Shown here: one piece after another, positions 10,900 through 21,209 of the stretch | Layout of the letters: each line of letters opens with the position of its first letter | Numbering within the stretch: position 1 is the stretch's first letter | Assembly (NCBI GenBank): GCA_902806595.1 | Contig: CADCXC010000005.1 | Coordinates: 1,984,001-2,048,000 of the forward strand | Reading direction: 5' to 3' | DNA length: 64,000 nt | DNA from: Pyrenopolyporus hunteri | Lineage: Eukaryota; Ascomycota; Sordariomycetes; Xylariales; Hypoxylaceae | The notes under the pieces: generated by a model | Seen by the model: the letters and a program-made list of their open reading frames with translations, nothing else | Told to the model about the DNA's origin: nothing | Database searches by the model: none | Position numbers and translations under genes: made by a program

Positions 10900-13171
10900 A
10901 TGGCCTTCAACTTCAACTGGTCGCCCCTCACGGCCGACGCCGAGTTTTACAAGCGAGCTCAGGAGCTCCTTACCGACGCCCTCAATAAATCTCCGAAGCC
11001 TCCGATAATCGTCGATGACATCCTCGTCACCGAGTTCAACCTCGGGTCCGTCCCGCCAGACTTGGAGATACTCGAGATTGGGGATCTGGCCGAGGATAGG
11101 TTCCGCGGCATCTTCAAGATGTGTTATTCGGGCGACGCCTTCTTGACGCTGCGAACCAGAGTTCAAGTAGGTTCTTTTTTTCTTTTTTTTCGCTCTATTA
11201 TTTTTTTTTTCGTTCGATCCGTCCGATACGTTCCTTGGTATTTTATCATTTTTCAATATGGAGAATGAGGGGTTGGGCAAACCAAAGTCGTCGATGCAGG
11301 TCATCGTAGTCGCGTTCTACTGGATATCTTGGAGAATTTTGCTATACTACGACATTGTTATATTAAGCTGCAACGAACCGTCGCGACTATCTATCATGAG
11401 GTTTCTGTGTTCAATTCCTTTCTTCAAATTTTAGAGAGCCAGTGCTCGCCCAGGTCGCACAAAGAAGCTCCCACATGAAAATCCCCGAAAGCTACCCAAA
11501 ATCTCGTCGCGACCAACGACCAACCTTCGCATCCCTCTCATCCCTCTTCTAGCCCCCTTTCCGGAAGTTCTTGTTTAGACCTACGCGAAACAAAGATCCT
11601 TTCTTTTTTTTTTCTTTATCTCTGCGCGTTTGTGGAGCTTTCGAGTTTTCGCATGAATCGTGGTAATTTAGAAAATACCAGGGATTCGCGTTTTAAATTT
11701 TTCATTTCGCTCGTTTGGGACCGGGTTTTTTAAGCTTCCCCAATTATGTCAAGCTAGGGCTCGTGCGTCATAAAACAGCTACTAATACTAGGTGACACAG
11801 GCAAACCCGTTGAATACGTACCTCTCAGCTAAGCCGACCTTCACGTCGCCGCAGCCTCTCGCAGCCGCAGCGAGTCTCACTATACCTCTATCCATCACCC
11901 TATCCGAGATCAAGCTATCCGCTTTCATCATCTTGGTCTTCTCGAAACAGAAGGGCCTTACCCTAGTCTTCAGAAATGACCCCCTCGAATCCCTCAAGGT
12001 CTCCTCGACCTTCGACTCGATCCAGTTCGTTCGAGACTACCTTCAGAGAACCATTGAAGGAAAGTTAAGAACTTTGATGATGGACGAGCTGCCAGCCATC
12101 ATCCACAAACTCTCGTTACGGCTCTGGTGCCCCGATCAGTTACCGAGGGAAGAGATGCTGTCAAAAGAATCGGCCGAAGATGAAGCCGTCGTAGACCCCT
12201 TTGCCAACCCCCCTCCCGAAGCCGTCGACTCGAACGGACATGTGCTCGATCCTAGTGAGATTGCGTCCATGTCCATGCACGGAGGTCCCGAATTGCAGTC
12301 GTTGTTTTCCCAGAAGAATTTGCTGAGGCTAGCAGCCCTTACCGACTCGCATCGGACCCTGTCGCTGTTCACCCCCGGAATTCGTGATGTGCTCTTCAGG
12401 GCTTGGGCCGGGTCGATGGACCGCAGTGATACTGGTTATTCAACTCCGAATGTGTCGCCCAGTCTGACACGTACACATTCCGTGCAAGGGACTAGTACAA
12501 CTTACACGTTTACTGATACGAGCAGCATAGACCACGGCAGTCTATCATCCCGACCCTCTTTGGCTAATCTTCACTCGGCTACCACCGGCCTAGCTCTTGG
12601 TGCTGGTCGACATTCGAGAAGCTCGCGGAGGAAGAAGACCCGTGTGGTTAATTTGCGCCGCACTAAGACTGGAGACGAAGCGCCCGCAGAAGTCAGCGAG
12701 TCCTTATCGGACACTACTTCTATTGCTGGCCCATTTTCTGAGCCGATCGTGCCAAGCTCCATCCCAGAGGATCCCGAGGAAGAGCCGGGGGAGGAAGCAC
12801 CTTATTCGGACAACGTCCTTTTCAGATCTGAGGAGCTACCTGCCCGGGCACCCATGAATATGGATGTTTTCGAAGGTCCGGTTCTTAGCGAGCAGGTTCC
12901 TGTGGAGACGGTAGGAAAAGGGGCCAATAACTCCCCAACCCACCAGGAAAAGATTTTAGAAGCGCTCGCAGCATCTTCGAGGAACCCCTTTAACCTTGAG
13001 CGGCATCGCCCGGTAGGTTCCGATACCTCATCGGTAATCCTCGAGCAGGCCTGGATCATGAAGATGGCCGGCGAAATCGCGCGTCGCGTATACGACGAGA
13101 AACAACGAAACGAGAACTTTTGGGCGGATCGCGAGGACACTCCACCCCCAGCATACCAGGCGACGCAATAA
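10900..13171 (+). CDS. mdm34: Mdm34, ERMES complex outer-membrane subunit
   Basis: Two exons, 10900-11166 and 11801-13171, give 545 aa. Mdm34 sits in the mitochondrial outer membrane and, with Mmm1, Mdm10 and Mdm12, forms the ERMES tether that moves phospholipids between ER and mitochondria. The N-terminus MAFNFNWSPL and the stretches 'IVDDILVTEFNLGSVPPDLEILEIGDL' and 'RVQANPLNTYL' are family hallmarks. Residues 1 to about 200 form the TULIP/SMP-like lipid-binding domain; the rest is Ser/Thr-rich and acidic with a basic patch ('RSSRRKKTRVVNLRRTK'), as usual in filamentous fungi. The intron joins RVQ to ANPL in phase 0, has donor GTAGGT and a CTAAT branch region near 11780, and is long for a fungus (634 nt). 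Confidence 0.93.
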
Positions 13172-14952
13172 CGTCGCAAAGAGAAAGAAACTATTACAGC
13201 ATCGAACCAGACCGATAACTACTTTCCTTTTTCGTTTGTCCATACAATACAGTAGACTGTAAATACAGCAGGCATACGGCGTTACGACAGGGCAGGCATC
13301 ACGGCGGAGCGGAACATTGGCGATGGAGATATCCGAATGTTTAATGTGTACTGCGTTGGCAGTTTGCAGCAGCAGAGGCGTTTTTAGGCGAACCGGTTAA
13401 GAAAAAGAAGTAGAAGAAGAGAGATGGTTGTTGAAGCAAGAAATTGGCTAATTACCTAGACCACGCCGTTTTGGTTAGGAGAGAAGCGTATTGATTAGTA
13501 TGGTCTGTCGAGCATGAGATTGAGACCGAGACCGAGTCCATGGTGGGTAGCTCAGATGGAGGAGGAGGAAGCATATTTCGTCGATATCGACACAACACAC
13601 ACACAACACATACATACACCGTTCAGTTCAGCGGAAACAAACAAAAGAACACTCTCCTATGTTATTCACGGATCTGCGCCCTGGATGGCCACAGATAGGG
13701 GCATACAAGGGCAATAGGCAGGTCTGGCGAAAAAAAAGGGAGAGGGCAACGGAACGGAACGGAACGGAAGGCTACCTCATTATGGATGGATGGATGGATG
13801 GATGGTCGGTCGGTCGGTCGGTCGGTCGGTTTGGTTATCATCACGCTCCCACGCATGGATATCTATCTACCCACCCTAGGGCGGTAGATAGTCATCTATT
13901 ATACGCTGGGCTGGAACGCATGGAAAAAAAAGTCTCCCCGGTACGGGTTCGCGTCAGCTCAGGTAGTTTTTTTAGGTTTTTTCTCTCTTTCGAAAGAGGA
14001 AGACTGGCGTGGCACCCACGGAGACTCGCTCGAGGCTGGGGTTCCTCTTGAGAGAAAGAACTCCTATCATCAATGATATAAATAAATAAAAATAAAAATA
14101 AAATAAACAAATTAAGAATGCCCGTATTTTGAACAATGCAATGGTATGGTGGATTGACTGCTGTGTTACGAGGTGAGAGGTTAGATGAGCCTTGGAATTC
14201 GTAGGTTCTGCTTACTGGGAAAAAGGAGTAAGGGGTAATGGGATAAGCGTAGAAGACTGGATTTCTTGGAATAGATAGGTAAATTAGGTTAAGGTGTATT
14301 GTTACGGTTCCGTAAAGCTCCTTATGCTAGGTAGTTCGATAAGTTCATTATTAAGTAACCCTTATGACCGGTGACTCCCTGAAATTCAAGTCCTCGAATC
14401 CTTTCGAGTTCTGGACTCGGTCCAAGCACCATCTAAGTACTGTATATTGGCTTTATACCTAGGTACCGGGTATCTAGGTATATAACAGCCCATACCAAGG
14501 AGTATACACGGTAGCCATCTACCCTACCGACGCCGACTAGCCTAGGAGCAAGCAGCTCTTCCAATAACGTAATACGTCTCCCGTGCTAATAATTAGAGTC
14601 ACCACCACCACTCTATACCCGCCCTCTGATCGACGAGGGTGATAATGGGTTATATCTCCGAGTGAGCGTACGTAAACGCAAGGGGCTTCCTCGAAGCACG
14701 CCGTGGACGCTTCGAGCCCGTTAGCTTATAGCAAAAGATGCCTGATAAACTCGAGGGAAGCAAGGCTTTATTCCCTTCCTGCGTTCCCCTCTTTAAACGC
14801 CTGAATGCAACGCGTCAACGCAGCAGGATATATCTTTCCCCATACCCGACTGTCCCAAGACTCCCCAAACGCCGTACGAATCCCACCCACGAAGCCGCCG
14901 ACCCAGGCCCTCGACCCTCCAGGGCGTGACGTAGGTCTCAGCCGCCAGCTGC
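13172..14952. other. Intergenic region with tetranucleotide and pentanucleotide repeats
   Basis: No supported gene. Contains (GGAAC)n at 13751-13765, (ATGG)n at 13782-13805 and, directly after it, (TCGG)n at 13806-13830. A TAGGTACC-type motif cluster lies at 14455-14485. Open frames here are built on these repeats. Confidence 0.6.
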
Positions 14953-15138
14953 TTAACGTCGGCCCGGCTCCGGCTTGTACTTCGAGATACGCTCGCCGCT
15001 CGCGAGCTTCTTGAGGAACTTCTTCCTGCGGACCTTCAGCTTGACGATGTACGACGCCCTCGGGCGGCCGGGGCCGCGGCGGCGCTCGCCGACGTCGCAC
15101 GCGCCGTCGAACGTAGCAAGACGTCTCCGGGACGCGCC
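14953..15138 (-). other. Coding-like in-frame extension behind the yaf9 stop codon
   Basis: Directly after the TAG at 15141-15139, the same frame stays open for 61 codons to a TAA at 14955-14953. Codon use in the second half (gtc aag ctg aag gtc ... ttc ctc aag aag ctc) has very high GC3, like the gene itself. The peptide contains 'RRGPGRPRAS', matching the AT-hook core (GRP flanked by basic residues), then 'YIVKLKVRRKKFLKKL' and a basic tail. It could be a readthrough or alternatively spliced C-terminus, the remains of a once longer protein, or an assembly error at the stop. No intron that neatly removes the stop is visible. Confidence 0.4.
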
Positions 15139-15996
15139 CTACGCGCCGGATGACGCCGCCGCCGCCGCCGCCGCCGCAGCCTCCTTCTTGAGGGCCGCGA
15201 GCTCGGCCTCCTTGGCCTTGACCGACTTGGTCATCTCCAGGACCATCTGGTTGACCTTCTCCTCGGCCTCCTTCAGCCGCTTGATCTCCAGCTGCTCCGT
15301 CTCCCTGCTGAACGGCTGGCCGGGGCGGTTGGTCAGGGGGATCATGGCGCTGCGCTCCTTGACCTCGCTACTGCCGCCGGCGCCGGCGCCGCCGTCCCCG
15401 CCTTTGCCCTTGCCCTTGCCGCCCTTGCCGCCGGCGGACGAGGCGCCCTTGTCGCGCGCGCCGGTCGTCAGGACCTTGTAGAAGTCCTCGAAGGGCTCGT
15501 TGAACAGCTGCTCCTCGTAGACCCAGGCGACGACCTCGCCGCCGTTGCGCATGGCCTCCTTCTCGGCGTCGGTGCGGCCGTAGGGGTGCAGGCGCAGGTG
15601 GTGGTACAGCGTCTGCGGCTTCTCGCCGCTGCGGCTGTCGTAGTACAGGCGGATGGTGATCTCGAACTCGCCCCAGCCCGTCTCGTCGACGACGAAGGCG
15701 CGCCGCCGCTGCGACGCCGGCTTCCCCTCGTTCTCCTTCTGGATCGTCTCCGCGTCGATCGTCCGCAGGTGGTTCGGGATCGACTCGTGCAGCTTGAACT
15801 GCACCCGCCGCAGCCAGTAGAAGATGTCCGTGTCGTCCACCCCCTTGACGAAGACCTGCCACGAGTGCGTGTGGTCGGCGGGCACGCCCGCGGGCCGCGG
15901 GTTGTCGGTGTCGTTGAAGGGCCGCGCCGTGGTGCCGTAGATGAAGGGTCGGTAGATTTGTACGCCTTTGACGCGTTTGCCGGCGGGTGGCGCCAT
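15139..15996 (-). CDS. yaf9: Yaf9-like YEATS-domain protein (SWR1 / NuA4 subunit)
   Basis: A single exon of 285 aa. Yaf9 is a nuclear subunit shared by the SWR1 remodeller (H2A.Z deposition) and the NuA4 acetyltransferase, and its YEATS domain reads acylated histone tails. The domain spans about residues 8-175: 'KRVKGVQIYRPFIYG', 'HTHSWQVFVKG' (42-52) with the H-x-H-S-W signature, and 'ETGWGEFEI' (105-113) carrying the G-W-x-x-F ligand cage. Between 'KLHESIPNHLRTID' and 'ETGWGEF' there is a longer, charged loop (about residues 82-104) than in yeast. A Gly/Lys-rich linker (about 187-208) precedes a C-terminal coiled coil (about 230-275) ending in an Ala run. The gene is divergent from the coq11-like gene across 763 bp. 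The frame behind its TAG stop remains coding-like (see the separate entry). Confidence 0.92.
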   Translation of the reverse strand: MAPPAGKRVKGVQIYRPFIYGTTARPFNDTDNPRPAGVPADHTHSWQVFVKGVDDTDIFYWLRRVQFKLHESIPNHLRTIDAETIQKENEGKPASQRRRAFVVDETGWGEFEITIRLYYDSRSGEKPQTLYHHLRLHPYGRTDAEKEAMRNGGEVVAWVYEEQLFNEPFEDFYKVLTTGARDKGASSAGGKGGKGKGKGGDGGAGAGGSSEVKERSAMIPLTNRPGQPFSRETEQLEIKRLKEAEEKVNQMVLEMTKSVKAKEAELAALKKEAAAAAAAAASSGA

Positions 15997-16759
15997 GGCG
16001 GGAGGATGGTGGGTACGGGGGAGGTGGTTTTGGTCGTGGTTGTGGTTGTTGTAGGTATGTAGGTCGTAAGCAAAGAGGGAAAAGTCTAATAATAATTGTA
16101 ATTGTTAAGATGCAATGAGTGAAGACCCGATATGGAAGCGGTGGCGACTACCTCGATTGACTTTGGAAGCTGCTCGTTCCTTTTCCTAGAGGTACGTATA
16201 CCCGTCTAGTGTAATTGGATCTTGCGCCTCTCAGTGCTAGGGCAATAACGTAAGGTTTAGCACCACGAATAACCCAATTTAAGTAGAGCAAGTACCGCAA
16301 ACCCGGTAGAATCTGTACATGTAATCCCGAAAACAAGACTCGACTTCCCTGGTTTGTCGAAGCTAGAAAGATCCAAGTACTTAAATACCCTCTTATCGAT
16401 AGCCGATAATCTACGATAGAGATATTCAGCCTTACCGCCGCAGCAAGTGCAAGTCCCACTTCCAAGCTTCCATTTCGAAAGGCCGATCCAATCAAGCGGG
16501 AGGACCAAACCCAATCCCTCGAGGAATTTCTAGCGGTAAACCTTCAGCCCTGTCTATGGGCTGATGATGTCCTCGACTGAGAAATAAGGTATGCTTTCGC
16601 AGCCAATTGACTCTACGGAAGCCATAGCTCATGTGAAATTGCCCAGTAACTCATACATATCCCTCTTAGATGACGAACTCTTAATATTATATGAATTTGA
16701 ATCACGAACGGCTTAGGTCGGGAAGCTATAAGCTATAGCTCCGTTCACTTTCACTCATC
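15997..16759. promoter_or_regulatory. Divergent promoter region yaf9 / coq11-like
   Basis: The 763 bp between two start codons on opposite strands. A GT-rich stretch (16010-16060), which reads CA-rich on the minus strand, lies just upstream of the yaf9 start. No family-supported open frame is present; the two minus-strand frames at 16148-16514 have no recognisable domain. Confidence 0.5.
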
Positions 16760-17711
16760 ATGTCCGCTAAGAGAATTATAATATGTGGCGGGAATGGGTT
16801 CCTCGGATCTAGAATATGCAAATATGCAGTGGCGAGGGGATGGGATGTAACATCTATTAGGTGGGTAAATTACCTCACTCACATTACATTCAATTTTCAT
16901 ACTTATAAAAACAATTACTTATTGTAACCTCAGCCGTTCCGGCGAACCCAAGTGGAACGCCGTCTCCTCGTCCGACAACCCGCCGCCCTGGGCCCGCAAG
17001 GTGAGCTGGGAGCGCGCCGACATCCTGCGTCCGGCCACCTACGCGCCTCTTCTCAAGGGCGCCGACTTCGTCGTGCACTCGCTAGGCATCTTGCTCGAGG
17101 CTGACTACAAGGGCGTGCTACGGGGGCAAGAGTCGCCCCTCGCCGGCCTGCGGAAAGCCTTCGCCACGACGACGCCGCGGCCGGGCAACCCGCTCGAGCG
17201 CGAGGTCGAGGACGGCACGGACCAGGACATCCGGCCGCCCGAGACGCGGGCGCAGCTGACGTACGAAAACATGAACCGCGACAGCGCGGTGACGCTGGCC
17301 AAGGAGGCCGCGCGCGAGAACGTGTCCGCCTTCGCGTACATCTCGGCGGCGGGCGGCGCCCCCGTGCTGCCGAGCCGGTACATCACGACGAAGCGGGAGG
17401 CGGAGAGCATCATCGCGAGCGAGTTCCCGCGCATGCGGGGGATATTCGTCCGCCCGCCGTTCCTGTACGACGGGTCGCGGCCCATCACGGTGGGGATGGC
17501 GGCCGTGACGGGGCTGGGCGCCGCGTTCAACGGCCTCACGCGCGGGGTGCTGGGCGGCTTCATGGGCGCCGCCGGCGTCAAGCCGCTGAAGGTGGACGTG
17601 GTGGCCGAGGCGGTCGTCGAGGCCCTGGAAGACCCGTCGGTTAAAGGCCCCGTCGAGGTCCCCGAGATCGAGGAGCTGGCTAATAAATCGTGGAGGAAGA
17701 CCATGCTCTGA
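16760..17711 (+). CDS. Coq11-like NAD(P)-binding mitochondrial protein (YLR290C family)
   Basis: Two exons, 16760-16860 and 16934-17711, give 292 aa; the 73-nt intron has donor GTGGGT and acceptor CTCAG and rebuilds a Ser codon (AG|C) inside 'VTSISRSGEP'. It is an atypical short-chain dehydrogenase/epimerase. The Rossmann motif 'GGNGFLGSRIC' lies at residues 10-20, followed by 'HSLGILLE', 'ENMNRDSAVTLAKEA' and 'FAYISAAGG'; no classical Y-x3-K pair is obvious apart from 'YITTKREAE'. In yeast Coq11 belongs to the coenzyme Q synthome in mitochondria and modulates CoQ production. The N-terminus is short and basic rather than a long presequence. It converges with syf2, with only 235 bp between stops. 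Confidence 0.85.
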
Positions 17712-17946
17712 ACTGAGCTGAACTGAATTGAGCTGAACCGGATGAAGTGATAAAAGTCGCCCCGGGCTTTTGTATTAATGCATTTCCCTATAGACTGTAT
17801 CATAGCTGCCCAAACGCCCTCCTCGCCCTCCCGAGTATGCTAGTGTAATCTAATAACGTCATGTGCCGGTCGATAAGGCTGCTGAACCGTGCTTGCTTGC
17901 ATACGGCACGTATCCCCCCAATACGAATGAAAATAAACCACGCTGC

Positions 17947-18906
17947 TCAAATCATGGTGCCGCGCTCGAAGCTGTCCCTGATCTCCGCCGTGTACTTGTT
18001 GTAGAACCTCGCCAGCTTCTGGTTGAACTGCTTGTTCTTCTCGTTGATGTACGTGACGTCGCCGTCGTCGCCGTTCTGGGCCAGCCTCTCCCTCCTCTTG
18101 CGCAGCCTCGACTCCTCGGCCTTCTGCAGCTCGCCCACCAGCCGATCGATGGCCGCCTTGTCGGGCTTGTTCTCGACGAAATTCGTCGAGTCGGCGGTCG
18201 AGTAGAAGCTGCCGTCCTTGTCGACGGCGATGAGCTCGCCGTCCTCCGTCTCGATGATGTCCAGGCCGCCGGACGCGGCCGCCTTCTCGATCGCGGCCAT
18301 CTTGTCCTTCTCGTACCGCTCGAGGTCGGGCGCCATGTCGCGCAGCTGCCGCTTGTACACCTTGTTGCTCTCCTGGCGGTAGTCCTGGAAGGCGTTGTTG
18401 TCGCGGTGCGCGGCCTTCTTCTTCATGCGCCTATCCCACCGCTCGCTCTCCTCGGCCGTCCAGTCCCAGGCCCGCTTGCGCTCGAAGTCCTCGCCGGCCT
18501 CCTCGGTCTCGGCCTTGAGCAGCTTGTGCGTCGCGATGTCGCGCCGGCGGTTCAGCGCGACGAGCGCGGACGGGTCCGTGGCTAGCCGCTGCGACTCCTT
18601 GGTCGCTTCCGCGAGGTTCTGGTCCGAGGATGTTTTGGCGCGGGCTTGGAGGGCGCGGAAGCGTGCCATCCGCTCTTTGGCTTTCTCGGCCGCATCGGAA
18701 GCCGAAGCCGTTGCTGTTGATGCTGCCTCCGCTGCCTCCTTTCCTGGCTCTGTCTCGCTGGGTGTTTCCGTTTGTTGCACTTGAGGCGGTTCGTTGTCGG
18801 CGGAAGATATCTGCTCTGCTGTGTCCGTGGTTGGAAGAGGAACGTCTTCTGTTTTGGCGGTAACCTTTGCGGCCGACGCCGTCTTCCTTTTCTTCGCAGG
18901 CGGCAT
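17947..18906 (-). CDS. syf2: Pre-mRNA-splicing factor Syf2
   Basis: A single exon of 319 aa. Syf2 is a small component of the Prp19/NTC-associated spliceosome that stabilises the active complex. The first 100 residues are a low-complexity, nuclear-type tail starting 'MPPAKKRKT' (likely nuclear import signal). The SYF2 domain follows from about residue 125 to 310, including 'WDWTAEESERWDRRMKKKAAHR', 'AFQDYRQESNKVYKRQLRDM' and 'TYINEKNKQFNQKLARFYNKYTAEI'. The end 'DSFERGTMI' is typical for fungal Syf2. The absence of introns and the length agree with the family. It shares a 677-bp divergent promoter with the gene at 19584. Confidence 0.93.
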   Translation of the reverse strand: MPPAKKRKTASAAKVTAKTEDVPLPTTDTAEQISSADNEPPQVQQTETPSETEPGKEAAEAASTATASASDAAEKAKERMARFRALQARAKTSSDQNLAEATKESQRLATDPSALVALNRRRDIATHKLLKAETEEAGEDFERKRAWDWTAEESERWDRRMKKKAAHRDNNAFQDYRQESNKVYKRQLRDMAPDLERYEKDKMAAIEKAAASGGLDIIETEDGELIAVDKDGSFYSTADSTNFVENKPDKAAIDRLVGELQKAEESRLRKRRERLAQNGDDGDVTYINEKNKQFNQKLARFYNKYTAEIRDSFERGTMI

Positions 18907-19583
18907 GGCTGGTGAACTGAGATGGGGTTTAGGTTTCCTTCTGTAGATGTATGGCCGAGATGACGGTTGAAAGTTTTGTTGGTAATGGGCGCCTTTGGAT
19001 CGATTGGTATGTCGAATTAATTATGTCGACTGGCAGAAAGAGTGCAGCTGGCAAACCTCAGTACAACCTATTACATATGTACATAGGTACCTATGTATCT
19101 CTCCTACATGTAATCCTGGGCTAGTCACGTGGATTATCTAAAATCCGCACTCCCGTCCCGACGCATGTGGTCTGTGCCTTAGTTTACATAGACTTAGACT
19201 GCCAGATTACCTAACATCTACCATAGCGCCTGGCTAATACCCCAGAATCCGGGGAAGGTTTAGCCACCACCTAGTGCGTTTGCCCTATATACCTACCTAG
19301 GTACCTAGGTACACGCTTTATACTCCCAGCGCCAGAGAGAAGATCGATTTGGAGACCGACGATATGTCTTCATTCCCTTCTCCGCACTTCTTCCGTCGCG
19401 TTTGGCTCATACGCCCAGTCCATACGCACAGTTCGCTGCCGCGATCTGCCCTTCACGTTACTTAAAATACGGCTTAGAATCAACATCCATTATAATACCA
19501 CAGGGATCCAACAGCGATCCAACAGCGATCCAACAGCAATATAAGAAGGTTATGTTATTTTCAACCCCTCTATTACCCTCGAT
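18907..19583. promoter_or_regulatory. Divergent promoter region syf2 / mitochondrial-protein gene
   Basis: Between two start codons on opposite strands. Holds two palindromic TAGGTACCTA-type sites (19083-19096; a double copy in 19291-19312) and, near 19502-19540, a threefold 'gatccaacagc' repeat just upstream of the + gene's start. Confidence 0.55.
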
Positions 19584-21209
19584 ATGCGGCGATTGGCTGC
19601 CCGGCGGCTGCCCCACGCGCTCCCGTTCAGAATACCCCCGTCCAATGCTCAGATCCGATTCTACGCGTCGTGGCCTAGGGATATCGGTAAATCCACCGAG
19701 AAGCTCATCGAATACCAAATTCCAGACCTGATCCTAGACCTCGATACCGAACACAACACACACGTACGCCCATACGACGGAGATACCGACGACGTACCCA
19801 CGGAACGGCGTCTGGAAACGTTTCGCGAACTCGATGCCATCCAGATGCGCGTTGCAAAGTTTGAGAGTAATTTTGCAGTATCCGATGCTCTCGATAAGAA
19901 ATTCAGCCCCTGGCACATATCCGACTTTGACATGGTCTCCCTCGCCATCGACGACACGCTTGTGACCAAGAGGCCTCCGCTACACATAGCGTCAGCCATA
20001 TTTGATCCCTCCACCCAGATGGATCGCGTCCTCTGGCGAAATGGGATACCTCCATACTCAGGGGAAAATTTCCACAAAATCCTGGCATACATGCTCCGCC
20101 GGCAGCGAGTGATATCGCGTCTACACCCCCCCGAAATGGGAGACGAGCGTATGTTGCGACGAGAATTTTCGACCACATTCTCTGAACTCGAGAGGCTAGT
20201 CATGAATGCCCTTGAGACCCCCCACGGCCACCAGCTCGTCTCTAGCTGTACCAAAGGGTTGGGGATCTCGTGTCATCAGCTAGCCAACATTACTCCGGCG
20301 GACCGTTTGCTCCCATTTCTCCATAACTTGATAATAAACCTGGAATCTCAGGGTTTACCTATTGCGTCTGAGTTTTTATGGTGTGCCACATCAGTCTCGG
20401 TGCTATGGGGCAAGTTTGATGCGGCTCAGAAGTATATGGGAATGATTACCACTTACGCAAATCGGGATATAACCAATACCCAAATATTGTCCATTCTGGA
20501 AACGTTAGAGGGTTCGATAGCATCACCCTCGCCAGAAGGCACTGGTTCTCATGTCCATGATCCTATATATCATCTGTTAGCAATCTACAGTTTTCTCACG
20601 GGCCGTGGTTCGGATGAAACATCGCAGCCGTCGATACTCGACCATGACTTTTACAACAGAGTGCAGTGTTTGGAGCTATACGTTACTTGTCTCGCCCGGC
20701 TGGGCGCTTTCCGGACCCTATGGCATGTTTGGCAGACGTTGTCCGACATGCTAGCCGACGCAGGCTCAACCAAACAGAGCATAGCATCAGATGCAGAAAG
20801 GGAAGGATTTGATCGGCAGATGCAGCACACAAGCTCTGAAGACGACCCTGCATCGGGCCAGGGGCCGACTCGACTCGACGATCAAATCCCCGTCTGGGCC
20901 AAGGTTTTCGCGGATGCCATTCACAAGGCCCTCGAGTCAAATACTCGCCTTATAAAGCTAATAGAGGCTCCTAGCTTCGTTGACGCGAATGAACGGTATA
21001 ACGACGACTCTCAGCGCGACATAGAAAATATCATCAAGTTCACAGACGATATCTCCGTGCTCAGCCCAGGCAAACTCCAACCCATTAGCCCCGCAGATAT
21101 GAAATCTATTTTCTCGACGGGTTCGAGTGCGGAAGCCTTGTTGGCATTACAGTCCTATATAAGCGCCGCCCGAAGACGACGACGCGGACTCCGGGATGCA
21201 GTGATCTAG
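19584..21209 (+). CDS. Probable mitochondrial protein of unknown function
   Basis: A single exon of 541 aa without a family I can name. The N-terminus 'MRRLAARRLPHALPFRIPP' is Arg/Ala-rich without acidic residues and followed by 'RFYASWPRD', a good mitochondrial presequence with a likely cleavage site near residue 28. The body is mostly alpha-helical by composition, with helix pairs such as 'FLWCATSVSVLWGKFDAAQKYMGMI' and 'CLELYVTCLARLGAFRTLWHVWQTL' that resemble degenerate PPR-type or other helical repeats. An acidic, Ser-rich loop lies around residues 400-440, and the end is very basic ('AARRRRRGLRD'). A role in mitochondrial RNA handling or translation would fit the layout but is only a guess. 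The frame is long and clean, so the gene itself is well supported. Confidence 0.75.
   Translation: MRRLAARRLPHALPFRIPPSNAQIRFYASWPRDIGKSTEKLIEYQIPDLILDLDTEHNTHVRPYDGDTDDVPTERRLETFRELDAIQMRVAKFESNFAVSDALDKKFSPWHISDFDMVSLAIDDTLVTKRPPLHIASAIFDPSTQMDRVLWRNGIPPYSGENFHKILAYMLRRQRVISRLHPPEMGDERMLRREFSTTFSELERLVMNALETPHGHQLVSSCTKGLGISCHQLANITPADRLLPFLHNLIINLESQGLPIASEFLWCATSVSVLWGKFDAAQKYMGMITTYANRDITNTQILSILETLEGSIASPSPEGTGSHVHDPIYHLLAIYSFLTGRGSDETSQPSILDHDFYNRVQCLELYVTCLARLGAFRTLWHVWQTLSDMLADAGSTKQSIASDAEREGFDRQMQHTSSEDDPASGQGPTRLDDQIPVWAKVFADAIHKALESNTRLIKLIEAPSFVDANERYNDDSQRDIENIIKFTDDISVLSPGKLQPISPADMKSIFSTGSSAEALLALQSYISAARRRRRGLRDAVI

Noticed and set aside
14768..15100. 110-codon Arg/Pro-rich frame on the minus strand
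   Set aside because: It is a shifted frame over the GC-rich region behind yaf9; the frame in phase with yaf9 has the better codon pattern.
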